Of a DNA stretch of 64,000 bases, positions 31,088-40,263 are shown piece after piece. Source of the stretch: Candidatus Omnitrophota bacterium (lineage in GTDB: Bacteria > Hinthialibacterota > Hinthialibacteria > Hinthialibacterales > Hinthialibacteraceae); assembly GCA_013177805.1 (NCBI GenBank), contig JABLXU010000032.1:1-64000 (forward strand), in the 5' to 3' direction. The first letter of the stretch is position 1; each line of letters starts with the position of its first letter. Under the pieces are notes generated by a model that was not told where the DNA came from, searched no databases, and was given only the letters and a program-made list of their open reading frames with translations. Both the position numbers and the translations under genes were made by a program.

Positions 31088-31701
31088 TCCCTACCTTGCT
31101 CCTTGCCACCCGGAATCTGAAAAAACAGAAAGAACTGCAGGATTTGGCGGCCGGCTTGGATTGGCGGATTCTTACCCTGCGCGATTTTCCCGGTTGCCCC
31201 GAAATAATCGAGGACGGAAACACTTTTCTCCAAAACGCCACAAAAAAAGCCGTGGAAATCTCCCGCCATACCGGACAACTGACGCTCGCGGACGATTCCG
31301 GCCTTGAGGTTGAGGCCTTAGGCAACGCGCCCGGTGTGTATTCGGCCCGGTACGCCCGGGGCGAAGGTTCCACCGATGAGGAAAATCTCCGCCGGGTTCT
31401 CATGGAACTGGGGGATACCCCCGAGGTACGCCGCGCCGCCCGCTTTGTCTGTGCGGCCGTAATTGCCCGTGGCGGGGAAGTCTGTTTCTCCACCGTGCGT
31501 TCCGTCGAGGGACGAATCACTTCCGCACCCCGGGGAACCAACGGCTTTGGTTATGATCCGATTTTTTACTACCCCCCCTTCGGGCAAACCTTCGCCGAAA
31601 TTGATACAGCCCGCAAACATTCCGTCAGCCATCGCGGCCAAGCCATGAAAGCCGTCATCGAATTTTTAACCGGGAACGGACAGCAGATTCTTGATTCGTG
31701 A
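31084..31701 (+). CDS. rdgB: dITP/XTP pyrophosphatase (RdgB/HAM1)
   Basis: Removes non-canonical purine nucleoside triphosphates such as dITP, XTP and ITP. 205 residues; family length. Motifs: LLATRNLKKQKELQDL at the N-terminus, LTLADDSGLEVEALGNAPGVYSARY near 65, TNGFGYDPIFY near 150, and SHRGQAMKAV near 182. Starts within the previous stop codon. The end overlaps the convergent rsmD by 47 bases. Confidence 0.95.
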   Translation: MIPTLLLATRNLKKQKELQDLAAGLDWRILTLRDFPGCPEIIEDGNTFLQNATKKAVEISRHTGQLTLADDSGLEVEALGNAPGVYSARYARGEGSTDEENLRRVLMELGDTPEVRRAARFVCAAVIARGGEVCFSTVRSVEGRITSAPRGTNGFGYDPIFYYPPFGQTFAEIDTARKHSVSHRGQAMKAVIEFLTGNGQQILDS

Positions 31702-32293
31702 GATTTCCGTTTTTCTCCGCGCTTTCGCGGGAAGGGATTTCCCGCGGAAGGAAGAATTCCAAAACCGTTTTGCCGTAGGAGCGCGTCCGGACATGCTCCA
31801 GAGACGTCCACTCCAAATTCAAGGATTCCTGGCGGGCCCGTTGCACGAAGACTACCGTTTCCGCGAGAAGCCAATGGGGGGATTGGTTCAGCAGCGCCAG
31901 TGTCTTGTCAGCCAATCCTTGCCCGTAGGGGGGAGTAATGCCGATGACGTCGAACGGTTTTTCCTGCTTGACCAGGCGTGGAATCCATTCCAGCACATCA
32001 CCCCGGATCACGCGGTACGATTCGCCGGGGCAGATTTTCTGATGGTTCATCCGCGCCGCGTTCAAGGCTTTCGCGTCGGAGTCAATACTCAACACGCTGG
32101 CCGCTCCCCGGCTGAAAGCTTCCAAGGCAATGACTCCCGTTCCCGAAAATAAATCCAGCACCCGCGCGCCCTCCAAATACGGTTGCAGAATGTCAAATAA
32201 GGATTTCCGCACCCGGGACAGGATCGGCCGCGTGATGGTCCCCTCGGGCGCGGTCACCGCCCGGTTTTTGTACTTGCCCGCGATGATTCGCAT
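31655..32293 (-). CDS. rsmD: 16S rRNA (guanine966-N2)-methyltransferase
   Basis: Methylates G966 of 16S rRNA with SAM. 212 residues from the ATG at 32293, where the family N-terminus MRIIAGKYKNR begins. Motifs: RPILSRVRKSLFDIL near 25, the SAM loop VLDLFSGTGVIALEAFSRGA near 48, and the catalytic-site variant GITPPYGQGL near 130 (usual DPPY has ITPPY here: the Asp is replaced by Thr). That change may lower activity, or the loop may be shifted. The C-terminal 25 residues lie over the end of rdgB. Confidence 0.85.
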   Translation of the reverse strand: MRIIAGKYKNRAVTAPEGTITRPILSRVRKSLFDILQPYLEGARVLDLFSGTGVIALEAFSRGAASVLSIDSDAKALNAARMNHQKICPGESYRVIRGDVLEWIPRLVKQEKPFDVIGITPPYGQGLADKTLALLNQSPHWLLAETVVFVQRARQESLNLEWTSLEHVRTRSYGKTVLEFFLPREIPSRESAEKNGNLTNQESAVRSRLKIR

Positions 32294-32479
32294 GATTGGT
32301 TGTGTTTTCCGGTCATGAATAGGATGGAACACGGGAAGAGAATCCGATCAATCCCTTCCCCGAAAATGTCATTATACCTTCGGGTCGAACACTTGAGTAT
32401 TGTGGGGAAGTCCGAGAGAGCGGAAATCCGTTTCAATAATCTTCCCCCTGCGGCAGACGTGGATTTTGGAGATCCATAG

Positions 32480-32683
32480 GTTTGTGAGGCGCACCGTGCC
32501 GCCCGCCTGAAACTGATTCCCACCATGGCCAAGGAATGCCGGAAATACGGCATCATACTGGTGTTGGCTTCCCAGGAAGCCAAGGATTTCCATGTATCCC
32601 TGTTTTCCGCCATCGCGAATTACCTTGTGCTGAAACTCACGGACCAAGACGCCAGGGCTCTCGTCCGCAATGTCAGTACTTAA
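32480..32683 (+). pseudogene. Fragment of a HerA/DUF87-type ATPase
   Basis: The open frame has no start of its own. It reads EAHRAA, then MAKECRKYGIILVLASQEAKDF and IANYLVLKLTDQDARALVRN. This matches the Walker B region and following helices of HerA/VirB4-like ATPases, where the usual form is DEAHR...REGRKYG...LASQ. The Asp before EAH is Cys here. It stops at TAA 32681 without the C-terminal part. No P-loop half is visible upstream (a TAG precedes at 32477). It is a decayed remnant at the left border of the accessory region. Confidence 0.5.
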
Positions 32684-32888
32684 ATTCACGCGGATTCCAA
32701 ATCCCCGGAGCAGCGATTGGTTTAGGCTAAGACCAGATAAAAGTCGTGATGCTCTCCTGCGTAACCATGGAATTCTTTATAAAATAAAATTTTTTCTCAT
32801 GAACACGAAGGCCGGTGATTGGAGCTTGGATTGCTTGCCGGACCATTCTTCATCTGGTGGAAATTTGAGACCGCCAGAATAAAAGCGT

Positions 32889-32920
32889 AAGCCCCTGGTT
32901 TCCCAGGGGCTTGTTTTTTT
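32889..32920. terminator. Terminator hairpin beside tRNA-Arg
   Basis: A 10-bp perfect stem (AAGCCCCTGG / CCAGGGGCTT) with a 4-base loop is followed by TTGTTTTTTT on the plus strand. It also follows the tRNA-Arg gene on the minus strand, so it may work in both directions. Confidence 0.65.
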
Positions 32921-32921
32921 C

Positions 32922-32995
32922 TGCGCCTGGCGCGATTCGAACGCGCGGCCTACGGATTAGGAATCCGTTGCTCTATCCGGCTGAGCTACAGGCGC
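32922..32995 (-). tRNA. tRNA-Arg (anticodon CCT)
   Basis: Minus-strand cloverleaf: acceptor GCGCCTG pairs with CAGGCGC; D arm GCTC...GAGC; anticodon arm ACGGA-TTCCTAA-TCCGT gives CCT; T arm GCGCG-TTCGAAT-CGCGC. Discriminator A; no encoded CCA. It marks the left side of the accessory region. Confidence 0.93.
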
Positions 32996-33156
32996 ATTCG
33001 TGAACCAAGTTGAAATGCCAACACTTCATCCGGCATTCATCTGGCGTATAGCATACTCTGAACGAAGTCTTTTTTCACCCTCTTTGCGTATTTTCCCATC
33101 TGGAAGGCGGTGATCCAATCAATGAATCATCAACCGGGGCGATAAAAAATGGCTGG

Positions 33157-34365
33157 TTACCGGGTTAACGAAAGTGAAAACACAAAATTGGAATGGGGCG
33201 CGTCGGGGTGGATGATGGCCCGGGAGTCGGTGACGAAGCAGGGTTGCACCACAACATGCCGGTCTTCTAATGCGCCCGTCATTTTCACGTCCATGACGCG
33301 TACGCCCACGAATCCGACAATTTCATAAATACAATTGTTGCCAGGGTTGGAGAGATTGTCATACACGGGTAACACCCGGGGTTTGCCTTTAATCGCCTCC
33401 AGGGCCTCTTTCACCGCGTTGCTCACACCGGTATCCCCTTGGAGTAATTTGCGGAATTTTCCATCTAGACCTTGTTCCATCACCATTCCGTCCAATGCCC
33501 GCAAATCCGCGTGATTCAATCCGTACCGGATCTGACGGCATAGATCGTCTGTGCTGTTGTTATTGAGGCCGATGTCCACGGTGCCGAAATTCCCCGGGGC
33601 ATCGGGAAATTCGCAAATCCCGGCCTTGTTGGGGTACAATTTGACCTCTGGAATACGATCTCCTTGGTTTTTAATGACCTCTCCCCCGACATAGGCGTAA
33701 TGGTCTTCGCCATTTTGAGCCGGGCATAATTCGGAGATTTGGACGTATGAGGGATTGTAAACACAATCCCAGGCGTGCTTGTACATGGTGAAGGGCAGTA
33801 TGCCGACGGTTTCGCCTTCGGGAGCATCAAAACCGATGACGCGGTCATCCAGGGTCGCGCTGGCCCGGCTTTCGACGGAGACCTCCTGAAGACCCGTAAA
33901 CGCTCCCAGCAGCATCTGAATGGGGCCGTTCACGGCGGTGGTCCGGCGGGTGGTTACTTGAACGGTGTTGTAATGCGTTTGATTTTGGGTTTCAAGGGTG
34001 TCTTGCAGATCCATAGGATTGTCGAGAAAGCCGATCACGATTCCCCCATTTTCTATGTTCTCTTCATTCCTCTCCAACACCAAGTTCTCCTTGATGACCG
34101 TGTTATAAGCAGCAAATTCTTCTGAATAATCACGGGCTGCCGTAAGGTCATTGGCCAGATTGGGGGTCCCCACAAGATAATCCTCGTCAGCCAACTGGGC
34201 GGCTCCCGCCAGCGCGGCCGAATCCGCCGCCGCCTGCAATTCGCTTTTAGCCAGAAAAATAAGCCCATAATCCACCGCCATGGCTAAAAACATGAAGAAG
34301 AGCGTTAAGCAGACCGCGAAAAGAACCAGAATTCCACCTTTTTCGTTTGGATGTGTTGGATACAT
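33157..34365 (-). CDS. TadG-like (TadE/G family) membrane protein
   Basis: 402 residues from the ATG at 34365, preceded by GGGAG at good spacing. The N-terminal segment NEKGGILVLFAVCLTLFFMFLAMAVDYG, then a Tad-type QAAADSAALAGAAQL, is the signature of the TadE/G family. These are single-span, mostly periplasmic proteins of Flp pilus or secretion systems. No other tad genes lie nearby, so the role here is uncertain. It is separated from the cas genes by an AT-rich gap. Confidence 0.75.
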   Translation of the reverse strand: MYPTHPNEKGGILVLFAVCLTLFFMFLAMAVDYGLIFLAKSELQAAADSAALAGAAQLADEDYLVGTPNLANDLTAARDYSEEFAAYNTVIKENLVLERNEENIENGGIVIGFLDNPMDLQDTLETQNQTHYNTVQVTTRRTTAVNGPIQMLLGAFTGLQEVSVESRASATLDDRVIGFDAPEGETVGILPFTMYKHAWDCVYNPSYVQISELCPAQNGEDHYAYVGGEVIKNQGDRIPEVKLYPNKAGICEFPDAPGNFGTVDIGLNNNSTDDLCRQIRYGLNHADLRALDGMVMEQGLDGKFRKLLQGDTGVSNAVKEALEAIKGKPRVLPVYDNLSNPGNNCIYEIVGFVGVRVMDVKMTGALEDRHVVVQPCFVTDSRAIIHPDAPHSNFVFSLSLTR

Positions 34366-34832
34366 TGTCTTCTCCCGTTTCAAAAATGGCACTGTTTCGT
34401 TTCACATTACAACCCTAAGACAACATTATTTTATACTAAGCTCCAAAAAAAAGTAATATATTTTTATTGAAATGTGAAAAAAAGTTATATAACGTTACAT
34501 ACGGATAGCAATCCGAGGCTTGAATCGCACGCACCGGGTATAATCTCCTTTTTTTGAGCCAATTCGGTGCAACCTTAAAAAGAAAAATAGTTTAATAAAC
34601 TAGGTAAATTAACTTAATTTAAGTATCAAAAAATCAGGATATTATAAAATATTTAACCTTTGTGCGGATTTGTTTCGATTGGAGGATGAAAATGGAAATG
34701 TGATGGGCAGGAAAGAAGGTTTATGTAATAAATCATTGCATATCCAAGAGGGGATCGAGCCGACCCTCTTGACTGCGCAGCGATCTCGTGAACCGCGCGC
34801 TCACCATGATGTGTCCCGGTGGAATCGGCAGG
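34366..34832. other. AT-rich gap left of the type III-D module
   Basis: Strongly AT-rich over 34440-34680, unlike both neighbours. It contains a GCACCG / CGGTGC inverted pair (about 34531-34570) with a TATAAT-like hexamer in between, but no matching -35. No direct repeats of CRISPR size were seen. One 98-codon plus-strand frame lacks a plausible product. Confidence 0.4.
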
Positions 34833-35897
34833 TTATTTCAATTGGCGCAGGTAGCCGGCGACAAGTTCGGTCTGCGCCTGCCCTCGGGCGGTGGTCTCCA
34901 CCCGCAGAGGCATCTCTTGGCCGGGATTGCCGTAACGGACCCCCAAAATACCTTTTTCCGCGTTGATGATCTTCACCCGGGGACCCCTGAAGGATTCCGC
35001 GCCGTAGCAGACCAGGGTCACGCAGTCGATTTCGCAAAGCCGATCTACGAACCGTTCCCAGCCGGGCGGCCGGTGGTGTTCCACCTGCGAGACGCGGTTC
35101 TTTTCTTGAGGTGGCCTGGGATCGGTTGGGGGCCAGAGCGCCCGCGGCCCCATGGCCAGCCGCTCGTTGGCTACCTTGTACAGAAGATCCCCCGCGGCGG
35201 AAAGATACGTACAGCCGTCTTCTCCGTCTTCCACCAACGGCCGGAGCTCGGGCCTCCCTTTCAGCCATGATTCCACTTCGGCGCTTTTACGGGGTTCTTC
35301 GTCAATCCATTGAAAGAAATCCCTGTGCTGAGCCACGAATTCGGCATTCCACGTGAGCGGCAGACGCGGAAGGCGGACCAGCTCACGGTGCAGTTCGTGG
35401 ATATACACCACTTCGATTCCAAGGAGCGCGCCCATCAGGTTCAAAAAGGCGATTTCCGCCTTGAATCCGCCCGTGGCGCAAAATACCGTTTGCACATTTC
35501 GTTCCTGCGCTCGATGGACCCTCCGGATGGCTATATCCACCAAGGCTTTCAGACCGGCTGTGAACCGGTCGGCTCCATATCCGAGCCGGCCGATCTGTTC
35601 GAGTTCCACTTCGTGTACCCTAGAGTCAAAAAAAGTTTTCAACCGTTCCGCGCAGAAACGGCCTTCGGGAGTATCCGATTGCAGCAACACCAAGAGATCC
35701 GTATCGGCAAGGTCAAGACGGGACAAGGTGTTTGTCTCGGCGCTGGCGGCGGTGGTATCGGCGGTTTGGAGCCAGGTATCGATAACTTCAGCATCGGGCA
35801 AGGGAGTCGCGTTCCGGGGATTCCACCCGGCCCATGGCCGGCCGTCCTGATTAGTGAGCAGCGAAGTTCCAACGGTGCAGAGGATTTGGCGGGGCAT
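34833..35897 (-). CDS. CARF protein of the TIGR02619/APE2256 type, with a RelE-like tail (putative)
   Basis: 354 residues. The N-terminal CARF-type fold has CTVGTSLLTN (residues 7-16) and FCATGGFKAEIAFLN (139-153), then VYIHELH. These segments bind cyclic oligoadenylate in the family. A winged-helix-like segment follows (about 228-250, YLSAAGDLLYKVANERLA). The last 80 residues contain HHRPPGWERFV and MPLRVETTARGQAQTELVAGYL; I suspect a RelE-type mRNA-interferase fold, as in CARF-RelE proteins, but this is inference. Some family members are instead ring nucleases. GGAGA precedes the ATG; last gene of the III-D operon, 15 bases after the RAMP gene. Confidence 0.7.
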   Translation of the reverse strand: MPRQILCTVGTSLLTNQDGRPWAGWNPRNATPLPDAEVIDTWLQTADTTAASAETNTLSRLDLADTDLLVLLQSDTPEGRFCAERLKTFFDSRVHEVELEQIGRLGYGADRFTAGLKALVDIAIRRVHRAQERNVQTVFCATGGFKAEIAFLNLMGALLGIEVVYIHELHRELVRLPRLPLTWNAEFVAQHRDFFQWIDEEPRKSAEVESWLKGRPELRPLVEDGEDGCTYLSAAGDLLYKVANERLAMGPRALWPPTDPRPPQEKNRVSQVEHHRPPGWERFVDRLCEIDCVTLVCYGAESFRGPRVKIINAEKGILGVRYGNPGQEMPLRVETTARGQAQTELVAGYLRQLK

Positions 35898-35912
35898 TAA
35901 TTGATCTCCAGT

Positions 35913-38168
35913 TCAAACAAGCTTTTCGAAACGGGCTTTAATTCCACCCTTTTTGCTTTGCTCGGTAATAAAGAACTCCGCAGTAGAACCTTCCTTCATC
36001 TCTGAGGGAATCTTGTCTTGGTTAATGATATACGCTTCGCGGGAGTCCCCTTCGAACAAAGCGATCCAATGATCGCTGCTGTGCTTCAATTTACCTTTTC
36101 GAATTTGCCCTTTTTCAATAGGTTTAGTGATATGATTGATCGGCTTAGTTTGCTCTTTGTCAGTGATTCTCTTTCTGAGTACATAATTGGTAGAATCTGT
36201 TTCATGATCGGCTGGCCGAGGTGGATCGACATGCCATGCAGGTTCTGGTTGCCCGATGACATTGTGCGGTGTAGGCAGAACTGGTCTTTCCTTGAAATTT
36301 TTCAGTTCCATGTATTCAGTTTTTGAATACAGTGGCTTTTCAGTCCACTGCAAAAGATGAAATAGAGCGTTGAGCCTACTAATTTTTTTTAGACCCGACA
36401 GATTTCCCTCCATTGTTTCCCCTGTGTTTCGAGCATGTTCAATCATTTCCATTTCAAATGTTTTGATATAGATGTCCCCATCGTTTTCAGCAATTCCACT
36501 ATTGTCCCAACAATTATAGCGAACAGTCCGGTCAACAATATGAAGTTTCGAATCGATTTTGATAGTTCCAAGACCGAGGGGTTTTCCCATACCCAATTTA
36601 TGGGCGCAGCCTTCCGGAAGCCGCAAAGCGGACAGTAAGGCTCCGAGTTCCATATCCGTGAGATTCTCGAATCTGATTCGGCTTGAAAAGGTACAGCCTG
36701 ATTTAACGGGGCGTATGATAGTATGCTGAGTGTCTTCGGGATCGGCTGACAGCAAATCGCTTCGCATTTTATCGTGATTTTGCGACTCTTTGACTGCTGC
36801 AAGCCGCTGAGTGTCATCCCACCGGTGCCAATAGAGTTTATGTCCGCGGATCGATGTTTTATCACCGTACAAATAGGTGGTAAGATCCTTTTTATCTTTT
36901 GTACCATCCTGGGTTAAGTAGTGTTGGAAGCAGGTGACCTTCGGTGAGGAGAGTATGCGGGGCACGATAACCTCTTCATACCATTCAGGTCCACCAGCAA
37001 TTGCCACAGCATCTTCAAAGAACACACGTCCTTTGATTGCATTGTCTTTCTCATTATTTACTTTACCGATAATTCCGAAAATGGCTTCGGCCATATCCAG
37101 ACCCGCGTTTTTGATCTTGTCTGAGACCAAGTCTTTTGGACTCAGGTCATAAGGTAAACGGAACATTTGGGCGCGGCCGAAAAATATTAATTCAGCAAGA
37201 TTATCCTGGCCTTTAGCAGAGTCGTCAGTAAGAAAAAACACAGGTTCATCATTGCGCAAATACCCGTTGTCTATGCGGCAACTTTTCGTAGGTTTATCCT
37301 TGGGGAAAGCCTTCTCCTGCCATTGGGTAAGCTGATCCTCGTCATGAAAACGGCGTAAAATTCTTTCGGGGATTTCCATGCTTTCATTTATTTCTTCTCC
37401 AGTAAAGACAAAATCATATTTTTTACGGGGCGCGCTACCTGTGAGAACCAAGATACCCTTTTCCCAGCCACCGGTTTGGTCGAGAGATATTTCTGAAACT
37501 AACCAGTTCCTTTTGCCATCTCTTTTAAACCAGCATGGTTGGTGTTGACCTTTCCAGTCGGGTAAGTAGTTTGATTTCCGGCTATCGCTAAATTTCAAAT
37601 TTAGTTTTACCAATTTATTTTGATGAACCCTCAAAACATCTTTGGCAGGAACGATAATCCATTTATTTCCACTTCTTCTCACATAACCGCCCCTCGGTTT
37701 TTGATTGTTTTGAATAATCCGGTCACGATATGCCCTACCGATGCGGTCGGGCGCAACTGTTCGGAAAAATGGTTTTTCATTAGTTATTGGCGAAATTTTG
37801 CTAAAGGAAAGTATTTCAACAAGTGTCCTTATCATACCACGCAGGCTCGAGCCGGGAATCAACGGTCTGCCGTCATGCGTAGTGCAGGGTTCCGGCCGCA
37901 GACGTGAATCGCGCGTGTCCCACGTTTCATTTTTCTTGAGCACAGGTCCGCGAATGAACAATGGAGTTTTTGTTTTGATTGATAGATCGATCCATCCACT
38001 CATGGTCCCAGGAACGAACCGGTCTTGCATCTTCCATGGGAATAATTTTTCACCATTGACATCAATTCCGTCCACTACGGAATAAAAGCGCTTGGGCAAG
38101 GGTACAAAGTTATAGGGAGCAGTAGCGGTTCTTTCTGATTTCGTTGGATTGATATGACAAGGCATCAT
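35913..38168 (-). CDS. TIGR03986-family RAMP protein (large Cas7-like subunit)
   Basis: 751 residues. ATAPYNFVPLPKRFY near residue 14 is the family hallmark, and GRPLIPGSSLRGMIRTLVE near 100 is the RAMP glycine-rich helix start. A second LGMGKPLGLGTIKI segment (near 545) marks the far RAMP half. The large insert between them matches the Cas7-with-insertion subunit of III-D complexes. The last 70 residues (KGQIRKGKLKHSSDHW...) look like an OB/S1-type fold. Noticeably AT-richer than all other genes in this operon. Starts within the csx19 stop (ATGATG). Role: crRNA-bound backbone, probably with target RNA cleavage. Confidence 0.8.
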   Translation of the reverse strand: MMPCHINPTKSERTATAPYNFVPLPKRFYSVVDGIDVNGEKLFPWKMQDRFVPGTMSGWIDLSIKTKTPLFIRGPVLKKNETWDTRDSRLRPEPCTTHDGRPLIPGSSLRGMIRTLVEILSFSKISPITNEKPFFRTVAPDRIGRAYRDRIIQNNQKPRGGYVRRSGNKWIIVPAKDVLRVHQNKLVKLNLKFSDSRKSNYLPDWKGQHQPCWFKRDGKRNWLVSEISLDQTGGWEKGILVLTGSAPRKKYDFVFTGEEINESMEIPERILRRFHDEDQLTQWQEKAFPKDKPTKSCRIDNGYLRNDEPVFFLTDDSAKGQDNLAELIFFGRAQMFRLPYDLSPKDLVSDKIKNAGLDMAEAIFGIIGKVNNEKDNAIKGRVFFEDAVAIAGGPEWYEEVIVPRILSSPKVTCFQHYLTQDGTKDKKDLTTYLYGDKTSIRGHKLYWHRWDDTQRLAAVKESQNHDKMRSDLLSADPEDTQHTIIRPVKSGCTFSSRIRFENLTDMELGALLSALRLPEGCAHKLGMGKPLGLGTIKIDSKLHIVDRTVRYNCWDNSGIAENDGDIYIKTFEMEMIEHARNTGETMEGNLSGLKKISRLNALFHLLQWTEKPLYSKTEYMELKNFKERPVLPTPHNVIGQPEPAWHVDPPRPADHETDSTNYVLRKRITDKEQTKPINHITKPIEKGQIRKGKLKHSSDHWIALFEGDSREAYIINQDKIPSEMKEGSTAEFFITEQSKKGGIKARFEKLV

Positions 38169-38800
38169 CCCACCTCCTTATCCCAGCAAACCTTCACCAA
38201 ACGGCTGGCCGCCACGCGGACCGCGCCGGTATCCTTAACATGCTCGAAGTAGTGACGGACCTTCAGACGCAAGGGCCAGCGCTTGTTGGTGAAATCACTT
38301 TCCGTGCACTCCCAGGGCACGGCCTGTTGGGCGCCGCCGGCCGTGCCGACACGGGTAAAGCCGTCCTTCGGGCCATCCAGAAGCCGTTCCCCCAAGAGAA
38401 TGCGGGTTTCATCATCCGGACGGCAGGGTAAATCCTTGTCCTGCAGCGGTTCATCGATCAGGCACCGACCGGAAGGTTCCTCGATCAGGCAACGGCCGGA
38501 AAATCCCTTGCCGGTCCGCCAGATCAGGGTTTCCTTTTCCGGTCCGAAAAGGCGGATTTCAAGGAGGTTGGATGTGGTGATATGGGGGCAGAGGTCTGGA
38601 AATGGTTTTGAAGACAAAACCCACGACCGGCTGGAGCCGTCCCATCGCCCCCAGGTCACGCCGTCATGGCAGTGAGCCAGCATCCACTTGAATTTGTCCC
38701 CTTCATGGGCCGGTTCTGCCTTGCCTGCCACCCATTCAAGAACAGCGTGGCAGGCTTCGCTATTCAGCGGTTCGATTCTGCATCCTGCAAACCGTATCAT
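38165..38800 (-). CDS. csx19: Csx19 (TIGR03984 family)
   Basis: Small type III-D protein of 211 residues. It carries the WMLAHCHDGVTWGRW segment near residue 44 typical of TIGR03984. In III-D complexes Csx19 binds near the Cas10-Cas5 end. A perfect-length tandem 27-bp repeat in the gene gives SGRCLIEEP followed by SGRCLIDEP (about residues 100-118). GGGAGG precedes the ATG; start and stop overlap both neighbours. Confidence 0.8.
   Translation of the reverse strand: MIRFAGCRIEPLNSEACHAVLEWVAGKAEPAHEGDKFKWMLAHCHDGVTWGRWDGSSRSWVLSSKPFPDLCPHITTSNLLEIRLFGPEKETLIWRTGKGFSGRCLIEEPSGRCLIDEPLQDKDLPCRPDDETRILLGERLLDGPKDGFTRVGTAGGAQQAVPWECTESDFTNKRWPLRLKVRHYFEHVKDTGAVRVAASRLVKVCWDKEVG
38448..38501. repeat. 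27-bp tandem duplication inside csx19
   Basis: Two adjacent 27-base units (38448-38474 and 38475-38501) differ at three positions, so the duplication is not brand new. It keeps the frame and adds nine residues. Confidence 0.85.
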
Positions 38801-40263
38801 GATCGCACCTCCCGCTGTTTCAACGGTTTCGCCTCATGAAAAGCCTTGATACAAGCATTGAAGTGATCCCGGGTCTTTTCATCCACCGCCAGGCCGGAGT
38901 TGATTGCGTACTCGTTTCCATCCGGCAAACGAATCCGGGCCGTGCCCTCTAGAAATCCCCGGCCCACCGAAGACGCGCCCCCTACCGGAATGTTTCCCGA
39001 AAGCAAGTCTTTGAGCAGCAAGAGGAGCAGGCCGATTTCGGAATCCTCCGGCTTGCGCAGTTCGAACCGGACGTGGAGCCGGCCTCCCGCCTGCACTTCC
39101 TCGTCGAACAGCGCGCCCTGCACCACGCCGCCGGTGAAGCGGTCGATGGCAATGCGGGTTTGCCTCCGGGCGCTGCCATTTTCGATGAACGACTCGGAAA
39201 TCCGCAACCTCGACGCCTCGGCTTGTTCTTTCTGAGAATCTTCTTTTTTCTTTTCGAGTCGGGGGCCGAAGAGCCGGTCAACCCATAACTCCCCGTCGTC
39301 GTGGCGCTCCCGGACAAGGCGGGCGATCCGCAGCGCCTGGGCGCGCATCACCCCCGCCAAGCTGGTGCCGGGAAGCACCGGTTTTCCGGCACTGTGGAGA
39401 TGGACCACGTCGGGCGCTCCGGCATCCGATGCGGGGCTGCGCACCAGCAGGTCTCCCGCGAGCGCCAAATCGAGATCCACAAGCAAACGGTGGCGATGAT
39501 CTACCGGAAGTTTGATTTCCAGCGTTGTATAGGCGGAACGGATCGCTTCGGCCGCTGAGGAATAACTCGAGACTTCGCTGGGGATCGGATTTTCGTGATC
39601 GCACGTTAACCAGCCAAGCCAGCCTTGGTTGTTTGTGAGATTATGGCGGATAGCCTTCCAATTCCGGGTTTTCAAGGCGCCGAGTCCGCGCGAACGCCGC
39701 ATCCCCAAAGCGATGGCCCCTTCCGTAAGACCATCCAGAGCGGCGATAAGAAGACCGAGCAACCGGGCTTCCTGTTTCAGATCCTCGACAATCAGCTCCA
39801 CCCGCAATGGAAAACATGTGCCGGCCGGCAGGACCTCGAAGTCGAACTTCTTATGGACCTCGGCCGTGCCGGTGGCCGGATCGATGCCTACCCCATCACG
39901 GATTTCCACCGCCAAGCCGCCGGGAAGGAAACCCAACGAATCGAAGACGATGAGAGGACTTTGCGAGCCGTTGTCATCGCCTCGCGCCACACCGAATAGC
40001 ACGGTCACATCTCGATGTTCCGGGGAGCGGTACCCGCCGAGCACATCGGCCAGATGGCTGCGCAAGGCACCGGCCAGTGAGGTGCCGGGAAGCAGGGGAC
40101 CGCCGTCCTTGGCATCGCGAAGGATTGTCATATCCACCGAACCGTCTCCTTCGCCTCCGAAATGGGCGGCAGTCTCGAGGAGGATTTCTCCAGTGATGAT
40201 CCAGCGGGCAGCCATCGGCCGCACATTATCGGACGTGGTTAATTCAGACGTATGTTTGTTCAT
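38797..40263 (-). CDS. Double Cas7 (two fused Csm3-like RAMP domains)
   Basis: 488 residues, ATG 40263 after AGGAGGG. Repeat 1 (about residues 15-225) has HFGGEGDGSVDMTILRD then PLLPGTSLAGALRSHL and the thumb-side GMRRSRGLGAL. Repeat 2 (about 260-460) has LVRSPASDAGAPDVVHLHS then PVLPGTSLAGVMRAQAL and GGASSVGRGFLEG. Each keeps an Asp in the loop before the glycine helix, the position that cleaves target RNA in Csm3/Cmr4. It corresponds to the Cas7-2x subunit of III-D complexes. The start lies 20 bases inside the csx10 frame. Confidence 0.8.
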   Translation of the reverse strand: MNKHTSELTTSDNVRPMAARWIITGEILLETAAHFGGEGDGSVDMTILRDAKDGGPLLPGTSLAGALRSHLADVLGGYRSPEHRDVTVLFGVARGDDNGSQSPLIVFDSLGFLPGGLAVEIRDGVGIDPATGTAEVHKKFDFEVLPAGTCFPLRVELIVEDLKQEARLLGLLIAALDGLTEGAIALGMRRSRGLGALKTRNWKAIRHNLTNNQGWLGWLTCDHENPIPSEVSSYSSAAEAIRSAYTTLEIKLPVDHRHRLLVDLDLALAGDLLVRSPASDAGAPDVVHLHSAGKPVLPGTSLAGVMRAQALRIARLVRERHDDGELWVDRLFGPRLEKKKEDSQKEQAEASRLRISESFIENGSARRQTRIAIDRFTGGVVQGALFDEEVQAGGRLHVRFELRKPEDSEIGLLLLLLKDLLSGNIPVGGASSVGRGFLEGTARIRLPDGNEYAINSGLAVDEKTRDHFNACIKAFHEAKPLKQREVRS

